NCBI GenBank assembly: GCA_964611895.1
Contig: CAZTDN010000011.1
Location: 21,696-85,695 of the forward strand
DNA: 64,000 bases
From: JAIEOG01 sp964611895
GTDB taxonomy: Bacteria; Bdellovibrionota; FAC87; UBA2466
Direction: 5' to 3'
The notes beneath the pieces were generated by a model. The model was not told where the DNA came from, made no database searches, and saw nothing but the letters and a program-made list of their open reading frames with translations. Position numbers and translations under genes: made by a program. The first letter of the stretch is position 1, and every line of letters begins with the position of its first letter. Shown piece by piece: positions 1 through 10,768 of this stretch.

Positions 1-465
1 GCGGTAGTGGAAGGGGGGGCTCGCATCAGCAGCACTGAGATCCGTAGAGCCTTGCGCGAGGGAAAGGTGGCCCAAGCAGCGGTGCTCTTGGGTCGGCCGT
101 ATTCCATAGAAGGCAAGGTGGTCCCTGGCCAGGGCAGGGGAAAGCAGCTAGGCATTCCAACGGCCAATCTGCACTTTTCCGATTTAAAGGTCGTGCCCCA
201 AGCGGGCGTGTATGCAACCCGCGTCCGCTGGAACGGCGGAAAAATCGGCGCAGTCACTAACCTGGGGGTTCGCCCCACATTCGAAACAAAGTCTTCCAAA
301 CCCGTTCTGGAAACGCATCTGCTGGACTTTAAGCAAGATCTCTACGGCCAAACGATTGAGGTAGAGTTTCTTGATTGGATTCGGGCGGAGAAGCGATTTG
401 ATGGGATGGAGAGTTTGCGGCGTCAAATCGGTGCCGACATTGAAACCGCCCGCACCTACTGTTAG
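1..465 (+). CDS. ribF: Riboflavin kinase / FAD synthetase, C-terminal part (cut by window edge)
   Basis: The reading frame is open from base 1 and ends at TAG 463-465, so only about the last 154 residues are present; the usual protein is about 310. The first visible residues include ISSTEIRR, the conserved end of the FMN adenylyltransferase domain (ISSTxIR). The flavokinase domain follows, with LGRPY, a G-rich turn and GIPTANL (the PTAN motif that binds ATP and magnesium), then NLGVRPTF and the acidic C-terminal part. The enzyme phosphorylates riboflavin to FMN and adenylates FMN to FAD in the cytoplasm. An ATG at 7 exists but would remove the conserved upstream residues, so it is not the start. 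glmU follows 12 bases later and is probably co-transcribed. Confidence 0.95.
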   Translation, partial: AVVEGGARISSTEIRRALREGKVAQAAVLLGRPYSIEGKVVPGQGRGKQLGIPTANLHFSDLKVVPQAGVYATRVRWNGGKIGAVTNLGVRPTFETKSSKPVLETHLLDFKQDLYGQTIEVEFLDWIRAEKRFDGMESLRRQIGADIETARTYC

Positions 466-477
466 CCTACGCTCGAT

Positions 478-1839
478 ATGAAAGAACCGCTTCACGTTGT
501 TGTCTTGGCAGCTGGAAAAGGAAAGCGCATGCATTCCTCTCTGCCCAAAGTGCTGCACCCTGTTTTGTTTCGTCCGATGTTGCATCCCGTTTTGGACCTG
601 GCGCGATCGCTTTCGCCTCAGAGCGTGACGGTGGTGGTTGGCCATGGTGAGGATCAAGTTCGTCAGGCTTGCTCGGCGTACAACGATGTGCAGTTTGCAG
701 TGCAGAAAGAGCAAAATGGTACCGGGCATGCTGTATTGCAGACGGCGGCGTTGCTCGAAAAAAAGGGTGGGAGAGTTCTGGTTTTGTGTGGCGATGTGGT
801 GCTGCTGCGTCCGAGCTCTGTGGAGGCTCTATTGCGAGCCGAGGGCGAAGCTGCCGTATTAACCGCGGAAGTAACAGTCCCCAAGGGCTATGGCCGCATT
901 TTGCGCGACACTACGGGAGCGGTGTGCGGCATTCGTGAAGAAGCCGATTGCTCCCCAGGGGAGCGTGAGATTTGCGAAGTAAACACGGGTGTGTATGTGT
1001 TTCGTTCCGAGCTTCTTTGGCCAGCACTTCATCGGCTAGGCAAGGGCAACGCGCAGGGAGAGCAGTATCTTACTGACGTTGTGGAGAGTCTGGTCCAGCA
1101 AGGGAAGAAAGTAAATTCCGTCTGCTTGGAAGACAGTGAAGAAATGACCGGCATCAACGATCGCGTTGCGCTGGCGCGGGTAGAAGCGGTGCTACGCCGT
1201 CGTGTGAACGAAGCCTGGATGCTATCGGGTGTGACATTACAAGATCCGGATTCGATCTGGATCGACGCTTTGTGTGAAATCGAACCCGATGTGTTGATTG
1301 AGCGTGGGTGCCTGTTGATCGATTCGGTCGTTGGAGGGGGCTCGGTGATCGAAGCGGGCTGCCGCGTGGTGGGATGTGAACTCGCAGCCGGTGTGCACGT
1401 GAAGCAGGGTTCGTATCTTGAACGGAGCCAGGTTGGTCCGGGGAGCACTGTTGGGCCGTATGCGCACCTGCGGCCGGATACCGTGCTGGGGCCCAAGGTA
1501 AAAATCGGCAATTTTGTCGAGGTCAAGGCGAGCCAGCTCGGCGAAGGGTCCAAAGCTTCGCACCTGTCTTACATTGGCGATGCAGAGATCGGCGCTGAAG
1601 TGAATTTAGGTTGTGGGTTGATTACGTGCAACTACGACGGCAAGAAAAAGCACAAGACCATTATCGAAGATCGGGTTTTTGTGGGCAGCGACACGCAGCT
1701 TGTCGCTCCCGTGCGCCTTGGTGCGGGGTGTTATATTGCTTCGGGTTCGACGATCACCCAGGATGTGCCTGCAGACGCGCTGGCGATAACGCGGGGCAAG
1801 CAAACAAACAAGCCTGGGTTTGCCAAGAAGTTCCGTTGA
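478..1839 (+). CDS. glmU: Bifunctional UDP-GlcNAc pyrophosphorylase / glucosamine-1-phosphate acetyltransferase
   Basis: GlmU makes UDP-N-acetylglucosamine for peptidoglycan and LPS in two steps: acetylation of glucosamine-1-phosphate, then uridylyl transfer. The 453-residue length is normal. The N-terminal nucleotidyltransferase domain has LAAGKGKRM at 10-18 with the conserved PK at 23-24, then EQNGTGHAV, LCGDVVLL and NTGVY. From about residue 250 the chain becomes a left-handed beta-helix of hexapeptide repeats. The acetyltransferase site is visible as KASHLSYIGDAE with the catalytic His at 362, NYDGKKKHKT and VGSDTQLVAPV. The start lies 12 bases after ribF. The loop reads GKGKRM where many family members have GxGTRM, a tolerated variant. 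Confidence 0.97.
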   Translation: MKEPLHVVVLAAGKGKRMHSSLPKVLHPVLFRPMLHPVLDLARSLSPQSVTVVVGHGEDQVRQACSAYNDVQFAVQKEQNGTGHAVLQTAALLEKKGGRVLVLCGDVVLLRPSSVEALLRAEGEAAVLTAEVTVPKGYGRILRDTTGAVCGIREEADCSPGEREICEVNTGVYVFRSELLWPALHRLGKGNAQGEQYLTDVVESLVQQGKKVNSVCLEDSEEMTGINDRVALARVEAVLRRRVNEAWMLSGVTLQDPDSIWIDALCEIEPDVLIERGCLLIDSVVGGGSVIEAGCRVVGCELAAGVHVKQGSYLERSQVGPGSTVGPYAHLRPDTVLGPKVKIGNFVEVKASQLGEGSKASHLSYIGDAEIGAEVNLGCGLITCNYDGKKKHKTIIEDRVFVGSDTQLVAPVRLGAGCYIASGSTITQDVPADALAITRGKQTNKPGFAKKFR

Positions 1840-1949
1840 GTTTTTCGGCACGGAGTGTCACTTTATTGCGCGGGCGGTGTCCAATCTCTCGTCGGTACGG
1901 CTAGGAAAAAGCCTGGTTCCATATGGTTAGAAAAGCCCCTGTTTTTTTG

Positions 1950-1978
1950 GGGAAAACCGCTGCAGATCCCGCTATAAT
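1950..1978 (+). promoter_or_regulatory. Candidate pilin promoter: sigma-54-like GG/GC pair and a TATAAT box
   Basis: Two signals overlap in the 202-base gap before the pilin gene. GG at 1950-1951 and GC at 1962-1963 are exactly 10 bases apart, with T before and A after the GC, as in -24/-12 promoters. The rest of the -24 consensus (TGGCAC) is poor. A perfect TATAAT lies at 1973-1978, but no good -35 box sits 16-18 bases upstream. Family knowledge favours sigma-54, because pilA is often activated by PilR and a PilR-like gene is next door. The sequence alone does not decide. Confidence 0.4.
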
Positions 1979-2041
1979 GAATGGAGTTCGATTCACTGTG
2001 CGGACTTCCACCCCCTGCTCCCTACTTAAGGAGATTAAAAA

Positions 2042-2611
2042 ATGCAGATTCGACTTTTCAAGCGAAGTGCTAAACGCGGTTTCACATTAGTGGAGCTGCT
2101 CATCGTTGTCGCGATCATCGGCGTGCTCTCGACGATTGGCGTGCCGACCTTCAAACGCATGATCCAAAAATCCAAAAAATCCGAAGCCCGAGTAAACTTG
2201 GGCGGCATCTACACTGCAGAGACCGGGTTTTTTGCGGAGTACAGCACTTACGGCAACCACCTAAACAAAATGGGTTTTGAGATGGATGGAGGAACCGGAA
2301 TCTACACATTGGGATTCTACACTGGAACCAATTGTGCCGCAGCTACCACGCCGGTCCCAGCAAATGCTGCCCCCTTTAATACGGCCTTTCCAAGCTACCA
2401 TACCGGTACAATTAATATAAAAACGGGGAATGTTACGGCAAGCACTTGTGCCTACCCAACAACAGCGGGGAGCATTGCGGCGGCCGCTGGAAGTTTCACC
2501 GCAGGGGCATCCGGCGCCATTGCGCCCGGAGCCTCTGCTAGTGGAGATATGGATGGTTGGACGATCAACAACACTCGGACTCTGACCAACTATCAGGACG
2601 GCGTCAAGTAA
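2042..2611 (+). CDS. pilA: Type IV major pilin-like prepilin
   Basis: This 189-residue prepilin has a 13-residue basic leader ending in Gly13, followed by FTLVELLIVVAIIGVL. Prepilin peptidase would cut after Gly13, leave Phe14 as the methylated first residue, and place the essential Glu at mature position 5. The hydrophobic stretch 14-35 forms the packing helix. The globular part is rich in Ala, Thr and Gly and has two cysteines near the middle and end, possibly a disulfide. AAGGAG at 2028-2033 lies 8 bases before the ATG. The gene stands alone between glmU and a convergent PilR-like regulator, which suggests a surface pilin under two-component control. A pseudopilin is less likely given the length and the dedicated promoter. 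Confidence 0.88.
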   Translation: MQIRLFKRSAKRGFTLVELLIVVAIIGVLSTIGVPTFKRMIQKSKKSEARVNLGGIYTAETGFFAEYSTYGNHLNKMGFEMDGGTGIYTLGFYTGTNCAAATTPVPANAAPFNTAFPSYHTGTINIKTGNVTASTCAYPTTAGSIAAAAGSFTAGASGAIAPGASASGDMDGWTINNTRTLTNYQDGVK

Positions 2612-2640
2612 ACGCCTTTAGGCCAGCTTTACAAACTCAA

Positions 2641-2680
2641 ACGGCCCAAGAGCATCGCTGCTCTTGGGCCGTTTGTACTT
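2641..2680. terminator. Bidirectional hairpin terminator between pilA and the convergent regulator
   Basis: A perfect 14-base-pair stem (2641-2654 with 2659-2672) closes a TCGC loop. The + side is followed by a weak T stretch (TTGTACTTT). The reverse side reads into TTTGAGTTTG. It sits in the 108-base gap between two convergent genes, as expected for a shared terminator. Confidence 0.8.
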
Positions 2681-2719
2681 TGGGGTCACTTCAAACTTAG
2701 CCGTCGCGTGCCGCTAGGC

Positions 2720-4156
2720 TTAACTACCGCTGGCATCGCTGAGATCTTCATCGTCATCAATGCTCAACGCTCCCAAGCTGTACTTGTCCACACGGTAGCG
2801 CATGCTGCGAAAGCTAATGCCCAGCAGTTTGGCCGCCCGTTTTTTGATGCCGCCGGCCTGCTGCAACGCTTTGGTGAGCAAGGTACGTTCGAAGTCGGCG
2901 GTGAGTTTCTCGAGATCGATGCCTTGATCGCTCAATATCTCGATCTTGTTCGCATCCAACGGCCCAGCCGAAGGTTGCTGCGCATCGAGCAGGTGGCGCG
3001 GCAGGCTTTCGGGCAGGATCGTGTTTCCAGGTTCCAGCGCGACCGTGCGTTCGATGATGTTTTCTAGTTCTCGGACGTTTCCAGGAAAGTGGTACTTTTT
3101 AAGGACATCCATCGCTTCGTTTCCGATGCGTTTGACTTCCACTCCCAAGCTTTTGGCGAATTTTTCCAAAAAGTGGTTCGCCAGCATCGGGACGTCCTCG
3201 CGGCGTTCGTGCAGCGGGGGGCAATGGATCTGGATGACGTTCATGCGGTAAAAAAGGTCTTCTCGGAACCGACCCGCCCGCACTTCGGCGTCTAGGGTTT
3301 TGTTGGTGGCCGAAATCACTCGCACATCCACGGTGATGTCTTCGGTGCCGCCAACGCGTTTGAAAGTCCCTTCCTGGATCACACGCAGCAACTTGACCTG
3401 CATAGGGAGCGGCAATTCTCCCAACTCATCCAAGAAAATCGTTCCACCGTTGGCCACTTCGAAAAGGCCCTTTTTGTCGGCAATCGCACCGGTAAAAGAA
3501 CCCTTTTTGTGCCCGAACATTTCACTTTCCATCAGGTTCTCTGGGATCGCTCCACAGTTCACCGTGACAAATGGCAAGTCTTTCAACGGCCCGTTGAAAT
3601 GGATCGCACGTGCGATCAATTCTTTTCCGGTTCCGCTCTCTCCCGTGATGAGCACGGAGCTTTTGGTATTGGCAACACGCTTGACCATCTCGTAAATGCG
3701 CAGCATTGGAGGGGCTGAGCCAATGAGGTTGTCGAACGCGTACTTGGTGCCCAGCTCGCGTTTGAGCAAGGCGTTTTCCATGCGCAAACTGCGTTTTTCG
3801 AGTGCTTGGCGGATGATGATTTTAACTTCATCTATTTTAAAAGGTTTTTGAACGTAGTCATACGCGCCGAGCTTCATGGCTTCGACCGCGGTTTCGGTGT
3901 TGCCGAAGGCTGTGATCATCAGCACAACCAGCTCTGGGTCGACTTCTTTGGCCGCTTGGAGCAGTTCCATTCCGGACATTTCAGGCATTTGAATATCCGA
4001 GATCACCAGATCAAACCGTTCTTTTTTCAGACGGTCGAGTCCTTCGGCACCGTTGGCAGCGGTGGATACTTCGTACCCTTCTCGCTTCAACATGATTTCG
4101 AAAAACTCGCGTATGCTTTCTTCATCGTCAACGACGAGGACTTTTCCCAGTACCAT
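2720..4156 (-). CDS. pilR: Sigma-54-dependent response regulator, NtrC/PilR family
   Basis: This 478-residue activator has three domains. The receiver (1-120) has acidic pocket residues Asp10-Asp11, phospho-acceptor Asp54, Thr82 and Lys104. The AAA+ domain has Walker A GESGTGKE at 172-179, the sigma-54 contact loop GSFTGA at 219-224, and Walker B with Asp243-Glu244. The C-terminus holds a Fis-type helix-turn-helix (about 420-460, with KKRAAKLLGISFRSMRYRV). When phosphorylated it should remodel sigma-54 RNA polymerase at target promoters. The convergent pilin makes PilR the best guess, but no PilS-type kinase is visible in the window. The contact loop has Ser where the family usually has Ala (GAFTGA), a recurring substitution. 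The last 20 residues are acidic. Confidence 0.9.
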   Translation of the reverse strand: MVLGKVLVVDDEESIREFFEIMLKREGYEVSTAANGAEGLDRLKKERFDLVISDIQMPEMSGMELLQAAKEVDPELVVLMITAFGNTETAVEAMKLGAYDYVQKPFKIDEVKIIIRQALEKRSLRMENALLKRELGTKYAFDNLIGSAPPMLRIYEMVKRVANTKSSVLITGESGTGKELIARAIHFNGPLKDLPFVTVNCGAIPENLMESEMFGHKKGSFTGAIADKKGLFEVANGGTIFLDELGELPLPMQVKLLRVIQEGTFKRVGGTEDITVDVRVISATNKTLDAEVRAGRFREDLFYRMNVIQIHCPPLHERREDVPMLANHFLEKFAKSLGVEVKRIGNEAMDVLKKYHFPGNVRELENIIERTVALEPGNTILPESLPRHLLDAQQPSAGPLDANKIEILSDQGIDLEKLTADFERTLLTKALQQAGGIKKRAAKLLGISFRSMRYRVDKYSLGALSIDDDEDLSDASGS

Positions 4157-4316
4157 GCATCACCTCTGCTAAAACTTTTCTTCGGACGGGAAAAATAAAA
4201 GCAAATGGCGTACCAAGAGTGACGTAAACTGTCCCCTATTACACGGACAGTCTACGCGCGTGTATTCCAAGGGTTCTCTGTCTAGGAGTTGGTAGTCGTA
4301 GTGACAATATGCGCGT

Positions 4317-6145
<1,829 letters not shown>

Positions 6146-6146
<1 letters not shown>

Positions 6147-6991
6147 TAGTCTCTGGCTCCTTTCGGATCCAAAGCGTCTCGGAGACCATCGCCGAGGAAA
6201 TTCAAACAGAACAGCGTGGTCGATAGCGCGAGGCTGGGCAGCAGCAGCAACCACGGTGCCATTTCCATGACCTCCACGCCGTTGGAGATGAGGGTCCCCC
6301 AGGACGCCATGGGCGCTTGAACTCCCAATCCCAAAAAGCTCAAGAACGCTTCTTCTAAAATCACTGAAGGGATCGTTAGCGTCAGGTACACAATCACGGG
6401 CCCAAGACTGTTGGGAATCAGGTGCTTGGCGAGAATACTGCGCCCCGAAACTCCCATGGCGCGGGCCGCTTCGACAAACTCTTTTTGCTTGAGCGAGAGC
6501 ACCTGCCCTCGCACAATCCGCGCCATGGTGAGCCATTGGGTGAGTCCCAGCGCAACGAAGAGCAGGACAAAGTTGCGCCCAAAAAAGACCATGAGAATGA
6601 TGACCAAAAACAAGAATGGCACCGCGTAGAGGATGTCTACCAATCGCATCATCCAGGAATCTAGTCTACCGCCGACAAACCCGCTGATGGCGCCGTAGAC
6701 CACTCCCACCACCACGGCGACTAAGGATGCAACCACTCCCACAAAGAGCGAAATGCGCCCCCCGTAGAGCATGCGAGTGAAAAGATCGCGCCCCAAAGTG
6801 TCGGTGCCAAACCAATGCGCTGCCGATGGCATGGCGAGCCGGTTTTCGAGGTCTTGCACTTCAAATCCATAGGGTGCAATCCAAGGTGTGAGCAAAAACA
6901 GGACGACTTCGGCCGCCAAGATCCAAGCACTAAATCGGGCAAAGCGGTTTTTGCGCACTTTCCAAAGTGCTTCGTCCCAAAGGCTAGTCAT
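6146..6991 (-). CDS. oppC: Oligopeptide ABC transporter permease OppC
   Basis: The 281-residue inner-membrane permease has the family's N-terminal OppC segment (RKNRFARFSAWIL), then HWFGTDTLGRDLFTRMLYGGRISL. Six membrane segments are expected, and an EAA coupling loop (EAARAMGVSGRSILAKHLIPN) contacts the ATPase. The C-terminus DGLRDALDPK is typical. It pairs with OppB to form the channel. The start overlaps the end of oppB by 8 bases, and the stop TAG shares a base with the oppDF start, so translation is coupled. Confidence 0.95.
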
Positions 6992-7904
6992 ATTTCACCC
7001 TGGGGTCCATGAGCGCATAGACAACATCGGCCAGGAGATTGCAGGCAAATATCAATGCAAAATAGAGCAGCGATGTTCCCATGACGACGGTGTAGTCGCG
7101 ATTGATGGCGCTTTGGATGAAAAACCTTCCCAGCCCCGGGATATCAAAAATAGTCTCAGTGACGAGCGCTCCTGTGACAATGCCGGCCAGCGCCGGGCCA
7201 AGATAGGAGACTACTGGCAATAACCCTCCGCGCAGGGAATGAAAGACCAGCACTCTCGCCTCCGAAACTCCCTTGGCTCTAGCTGTGCGGATGAAGTCCT
7301 GACTTCGGATTTCGATGAGCCCAGCGCGAGTTAGCCGGGAGATATAGGCTGCGTAGGCAAATCCCAGAGTGGCCGAGGGCAGCACCCGATCTTGCCACGT
7401 ATCCCACCCTGCTACCGGCAGCCATCCCAGCCAAAGGCCAAACACGAGCACTAGTAGCGGCCCCACTACAAAGGTCGGTAGACAGATACCCAGTAGTGAA
7501 AACGACATGGGCACGTAGTCCCAAACCGAATTTGGCTTTGTCGACGCAATTGCTCCCGCGAGCAGTCCGATTACCAACGCCCACCCCAATGACAATAACC
7601 CCAGCTCTATCGACACCGGAAATGCCTGTGCGATGAGTTCATTGACAGTGCGATTTGCGTACTTGAATGAAGGGCCCAGATCGCCTTGGAGTAGATTTCC
7701 AAGGTAGCGCACGTATTGAGCCGTCAGGGGTTCGTCCATGTGGTACTTGGCCTGCAGGTTGCGCAGAATTTCAGGAGAAACATTTTTTTCTCCATCAAAG
7801 GGGCCACCGGGTGCAAAACGAATCAAAAAAAACACCAGTGTCACCACCAGCAAGAACACCGGCACCAGGACGATCAATCGGCGAATGAGATACCCAATGC
7901 CCAA
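6984..7904 (-). CDS. oppB: Oligopeptide ABC transporter permease OppB
   Basis: This is a 306-residue permease of the DppB/OppB family. It starts YLIRRLIVLVPVFLLVVTLVFFLIRFAPGGPF, with the first membrane helix and conserved APGGPF. A periplasmic loop with YHMDEPLTAQYVRYL follows, then GDLGPSFKY. The EAA-like loop reads RTARAKGVSEARVLVFHSLRG, and the end is DVVYALMDPRVKYD. It lies 15 bases downstream of oppA and overlaps oppC by 8 bases, as expected for one operon building the transmembrane pore. Confidence 0.95.
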   Translation of the reverse strand: MGIGYLIRRLIVLVPVFLLVVTLVFFLIRFAPGGPFDGEKNVSPEILRNLQAKYHMDEPLTAQYVRYLGNLLQGDLGPSFKYANRTVNELIAQAFPVSIELGLLSLGWALVIGLLAGAIASTKPNSVWDYVPMSFSLLGICLPTFVVGPLLVLVFGLWLGWLPVAGWDTWQDRVLPSATLGFAYAAYISRLTRAGLIEIRSQDFIRTARAKGVSEARVLVFHSLRGGLLPVVSYLGPALAGIVTGALVTETIFDIPGLGRFFIQSAINRDYTVVMGTSLLYFALIFACNLLADVVYALMDPRVKYD

Positions 7905-7919
7905 GGGCGGTTCCTCTTT

Positions 7920-9506
7920 CTAGTTTACTGTCACGTACTTGAGCGGGTGGTGGTCCTCAATATTCGAGTACCACCCGGTCACGTTCTTGGTCTTGAGATA
8001 ATGCCGTTTGTAAATGTACATCGGGATAATCGGCAATTCTTCGAGCAAGAGCTCTTCGGCTTGGCGGAAATACCCCAGCCGTTTTTTCTTGTCGAATTCT
8101 TTGCCGGCTTTTTCGATCAAGGTATCGTATTGAGCGTTTTTCCAACCGGATCGGTTGTTTCCGTTATCCGACACCAAGAGCTCCAAAAAAGTCGTAGGAT
8201 CATTGTAATCACCAATCCATCCCTGGCGGCCTAGCCCAAACTGCATCTGCTTGAGTGAGTCCACATAGACTTTCCATTCCTGGTTATAGAGACGAACATT
8301 CACACCCAGGTGTTTTTTCCACATTTGTTGTAACGCTTCGGCAATTTTCTTATGCCCCTCATGCGTGTTGTAGAGGATTTCTATCTCTGGAATGCCTTTT
8401 CCGCCCGGATAGCCGGCCTCGGCAAGCAGCTTCTTTGCTTCTTCCACACGAGAGAGATCGACCGGGAGTAACGATGTGGGCGGCTCGTAACCAGCGGTGC
8501 CGGGGGGGACGAACATGGTTCCCGGGAGCTGGTCTCCCAGGGTGACATGGTCCACCAGCTGTTTGCGATCGATCGCTAGGTTCAGGGCCTTGCGTACGCG
8601 TTTGTCGTCGAGAGGTTTTTTCTTGGTGTTAATCCAATAAAAGTAGCTCCCCAAATACGGGTATTCCAGGTAGACACCCGACGTATCTTTTTTCCAGCTC
8701 TGGATTTTTTCCAAGGGAATTTCATAGGTCACATTGAGCTTTCCAGCTCGGAACATCTTTTCTTCGGTATCGAGGTTTTCGATAGGCAGAAAATGTGCCT
8801 CTTTTAAGGTGATTTTGTCTCGCTCGCGGAAGTGAGGGTTCGGCACGATGACGATTTTTTTGTTGGTTTCCCATTTAGAGACGACAAAAGCGCCATTGGT
8901 CACGATATTCCCAGGACGAGTCCACTTTGTGCCGTGGGTTTCGATGGTCTTTCGGTGTACGGGAAGCAAAGAATGGTGGTACAGGAGGCTTAAGAAAAAA
9001 GGGGTTGGGTGAACGAGTATGACCTCGAGAGTTTTATCGTCGAGAGCTTTGAAGCCCAGCTTTGAGGGGTCTGTGATTTTGCCCGTGTTGAATTCTTTGC
9101 CATTGACGAAATAGTACCCCTGATAAGCATATTCCGCTGCCGTTTCGGGTTTGAGCAGTCGCGTCCAAGCATAAACGTAATCGTGTGCTGTGACTGCATC
9201 ACCGTTGGACCATTTAGCGTCGTTGCGGATCTTAAAGGTATAGGTGCGACCGTCTTTTGAGAGTGTCCAGCTCTCGGCGTCCCCTGGGATGGGTTCAAGG
9301 GTTTCGGGATGAATGCTGACTAACGCCTCAAAAATATTTTGCTGAATTCGGTGTTCGCTAACTCCCGAAGTGATGTGGGGGTCGAGTTCCTGAGGCTCCG
9401 CGCCGTTGCCGATGAACAAGACGTCTTTTTGCAGTCGGGAACCGCCAGTGCAACCCACTACGCAGAGCAAGGCACTTAGCCCCATCACGATCGCTTGGTA
9501 TTTCAT
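7920..9506 (-). CDS. oppA: Oligopeptide-binding lipoprotein OppA (solute-binding family 5)
   Basis: This lipoprotein captures peptides in the periplasm and delivers them to OppBC. ATG at 9506 gives MKYQAIVMGLSALLCVVGC, a lipoprotein signal with Cys in the lipobox VVGC. The alternative ATG at 9536 adds ten residues before the signal and has no better ribosome site. The mature part has the family 5 landmarks: ELDPHITSG, a YVYAWTRLLKPETAAEYAY segment, and a C-terminal region with QWKVYVDSLKQMQFGLGRQGWIGDYNDP and YRQAEELLLEELPIIPMY. About 528 residues is normal. It is the first gene of the operon oppA-oppB-oppC-oppDF. The 208-base gap upstream separates it from a divergent cytochrome peroxidase gene, so the operon promoter should lie there. 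Confidence 0.93.
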   Translation of the reverse strand: MKYQAIVMGLSALLCVVGCTGGSRLQKDVLFIGNGAEPQELDPHITSGVSEHRIQQNIFEALVSIHPETLEPIPGDAESWTLSKDGRTYTFKIRNDAKWSNGDAVTAHDYVYAWTRLLKPETAAEYAYQGYYFVNGKEFNTGKITDPSKLGFKALDDKTLEVILVHPTPFFLSLLYHHSLLPVHRKTIETHGTKWTRPGNIVTNGAFVVSKWETNKKIVIVPNPHFRERDKITLKEAHFLPIENLDTEEKMFRAGKLNVTYEIPLEKIQSWKKDTSGVYLEYPYLGSYFYWINTKKKPLDDKRVRKALNLAIDRKQLVDHVTLGDQLPGTMFVPPGTAGYEPPTSLLPVDLSRVEEAKKLLAEAGYPGGKGIPEIEILYNTHEGHKKIAEALQQMWKKHLGVNVRLYNQEWKVYVDSLKQMQFGLGRQGWIGDYNDPTTFLELLVSDNGNNRSGWKNAQYDTLIEKAGKEFDKKKRLGYFRQAEELLLEELPIIPMYIYKRHYLKTKNVTGWYSNIEDHHPLKYVTVN

Positions 9507-9714
9507 TCTGTTTTCTTGGTGCAAGACCCCTCCCATTCAAAAGGCTCACTGTGCAAAGGAAATGCCTGCTTTGGCAAGCACCGGTAAGAAAATTTTTCCC
9601 AGTATTGGGTAGTGTGAAGGACACCAGTGGTGCCAGTTTGGCCTGAGCTCCGAATGGTAACAAGCGCTTGAAATGCTTGGCTTATGGTGATGAACTGAGC
9701 CAAAAGGGGGTTGG

Positions 9715-10740
9715 ATGAAGTTTGCTGTCGCCATTTTTGCCTGGGTTTTGGTAACTACCGTTCGCGCTGAAGGGCCGTTTCAACCACTTCCGAAAAATCC
9801 CCCGATACCCAAGGACAACCCGCAAACCGCCGACAAAGTCCGCTTGGGCAAGCAGCTCTATTTCGATCCACGGCTTTCCAAAGACGGTACTGTATCGTGC
9901 AATTCTTGCCATAATGTGATGTCCGGCGGGGCGGACGCTCGTCCCAATTCCGTCGGTGTGGGGGGCAAACTTGGGGGACGAAGTGCCCCTACCGTTTGGA
10001 ATGCAGCCTTTTTGTCCGTGCAGTTTTGGGATGGGCGAGCGCCATCGCTTGAAGAGCAGGCCAAGGGCCCATTGACCAATCCGGTGGAGATGGCCATGCC
10101 AAACCACGACGCGGTCATGGCGCGAGTGAAGACTATTCCGGGTTATGTGGAGCAGTTTGCTAAAATTTTTGGCAAGGATGCGATGACTATCGATAACCTG
10201 GCCAAAGCCATTGCGGCCTACGAGCGCACTTTGATCACGCCCAATAGCCCGTTCGATCGGTACTTGCGTGGTGATAAAAAGGCGATCTCTACCCGAGCGG
10301 AAAAGGGGTACAAGGCTGTAGTGGAAGTGGGTTGTATTGCCTGTCATATGGGGCCAAACTTTGCGGGGCCGGCTCTACCCCAAGGCACTGGCTTTTATCA
10401 GAAATTCCCAGTCTTTCCCGAAAGCTCTTTTGTTAAAAAGTATGCGCTGACCGCGGATCCCGGGCGAGCTGAAGCCACTAAGAAAGAAGAAGATAAAGGA
10501 ATGTGGCGAGTTCCTACCTGGCGAAACATCGCTTTAACGGCGCCTTATTTTCATAATGGAAAAGTCCCTACTCTCGATGAGGCGGTGCGGGTCATGGCGA
10601 GCACACAGCTCAACAAGACTCTAACTGAGGAACAGGTGGGTGATATCGTCGCATTTCTGGAATCGCTGACGGGGGTGTTCCCTGAGACGTCTCTGCCGCG
10701 GTTGCCCGAAACACCAGGCAAGTCGCTTTTAGGCGAATAA
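9715..10740 (+). CDS. Di-haem cytochrome c peroxidase (CcpA/MauG family)
   Basis: The 341-residue protein has a Sec signal peptide ending near VRA (residue 18) and two haem c motifs, CNSCH at 62-66 and CIACH at 207-211. Between them lie the family residues DPRLSKDGTVSC, SAPTVWNAAF and FWDGRAPSLEEQA. Near the end are WRVPTWRNIALTAPYFHNGKVPTLDEAV, with the conserved HNG segment. It probably reduces hydrogen peroxide in the periplasm using cytochrome c. A MauG-type oxidase role cannot be excluded from sequence alone. A strong AAGGGGG ribosome site precedes the ATG. The next gene, a receiver-GGDEF protein, starts 28 bases later and may be co-transcribed. Confidence 0.9.
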   Translation: MKFAVAIFAWVLVTTVRAEGPFQPLPKNPPIPKDNPQTADKVRLGKQLYFDPRLSKDGTVSCNSCHNVMSGGADARPNSVGVGGKLGGRSAPTVWNAAFLSVQFWDGRAPSLEEQAKGPLTNPVEMAMPNHDAVMARVKTIPGYVEQFAKIFGKDAMTIDNLAKAIAAYERTLITPNSPFDRYLRGDKKAISTRAEKGYKAVVEVGCIACHMGPNFAGPALPQGTGFYQKFPVFPESSFVKKYALTADPGRAEATKKEEDKGMWRVPTWRNIALTAPYFHNGKVPTLDEAVRVMASTQLNKTLTEEQVGDIVAFLESLTGVFPETSLPRLPETPGKSLLGE

Positions 10741-10768
10741 GCGCAAAGGCAGCAAGGAGAGAGAGCCC

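Noticed and set aside
184..729. 181-residue open frame opposite ribF and glmU
   Set aside because: It lies antisense to two certain genes and has no ribosome site or sensible composition.
6147..6536. N-terminal extension of the fused opp ATPase
   Set aside because: The added 130 residues are the oppC gene read out of frame. The GTG at 6146 matches the family N-terminus.
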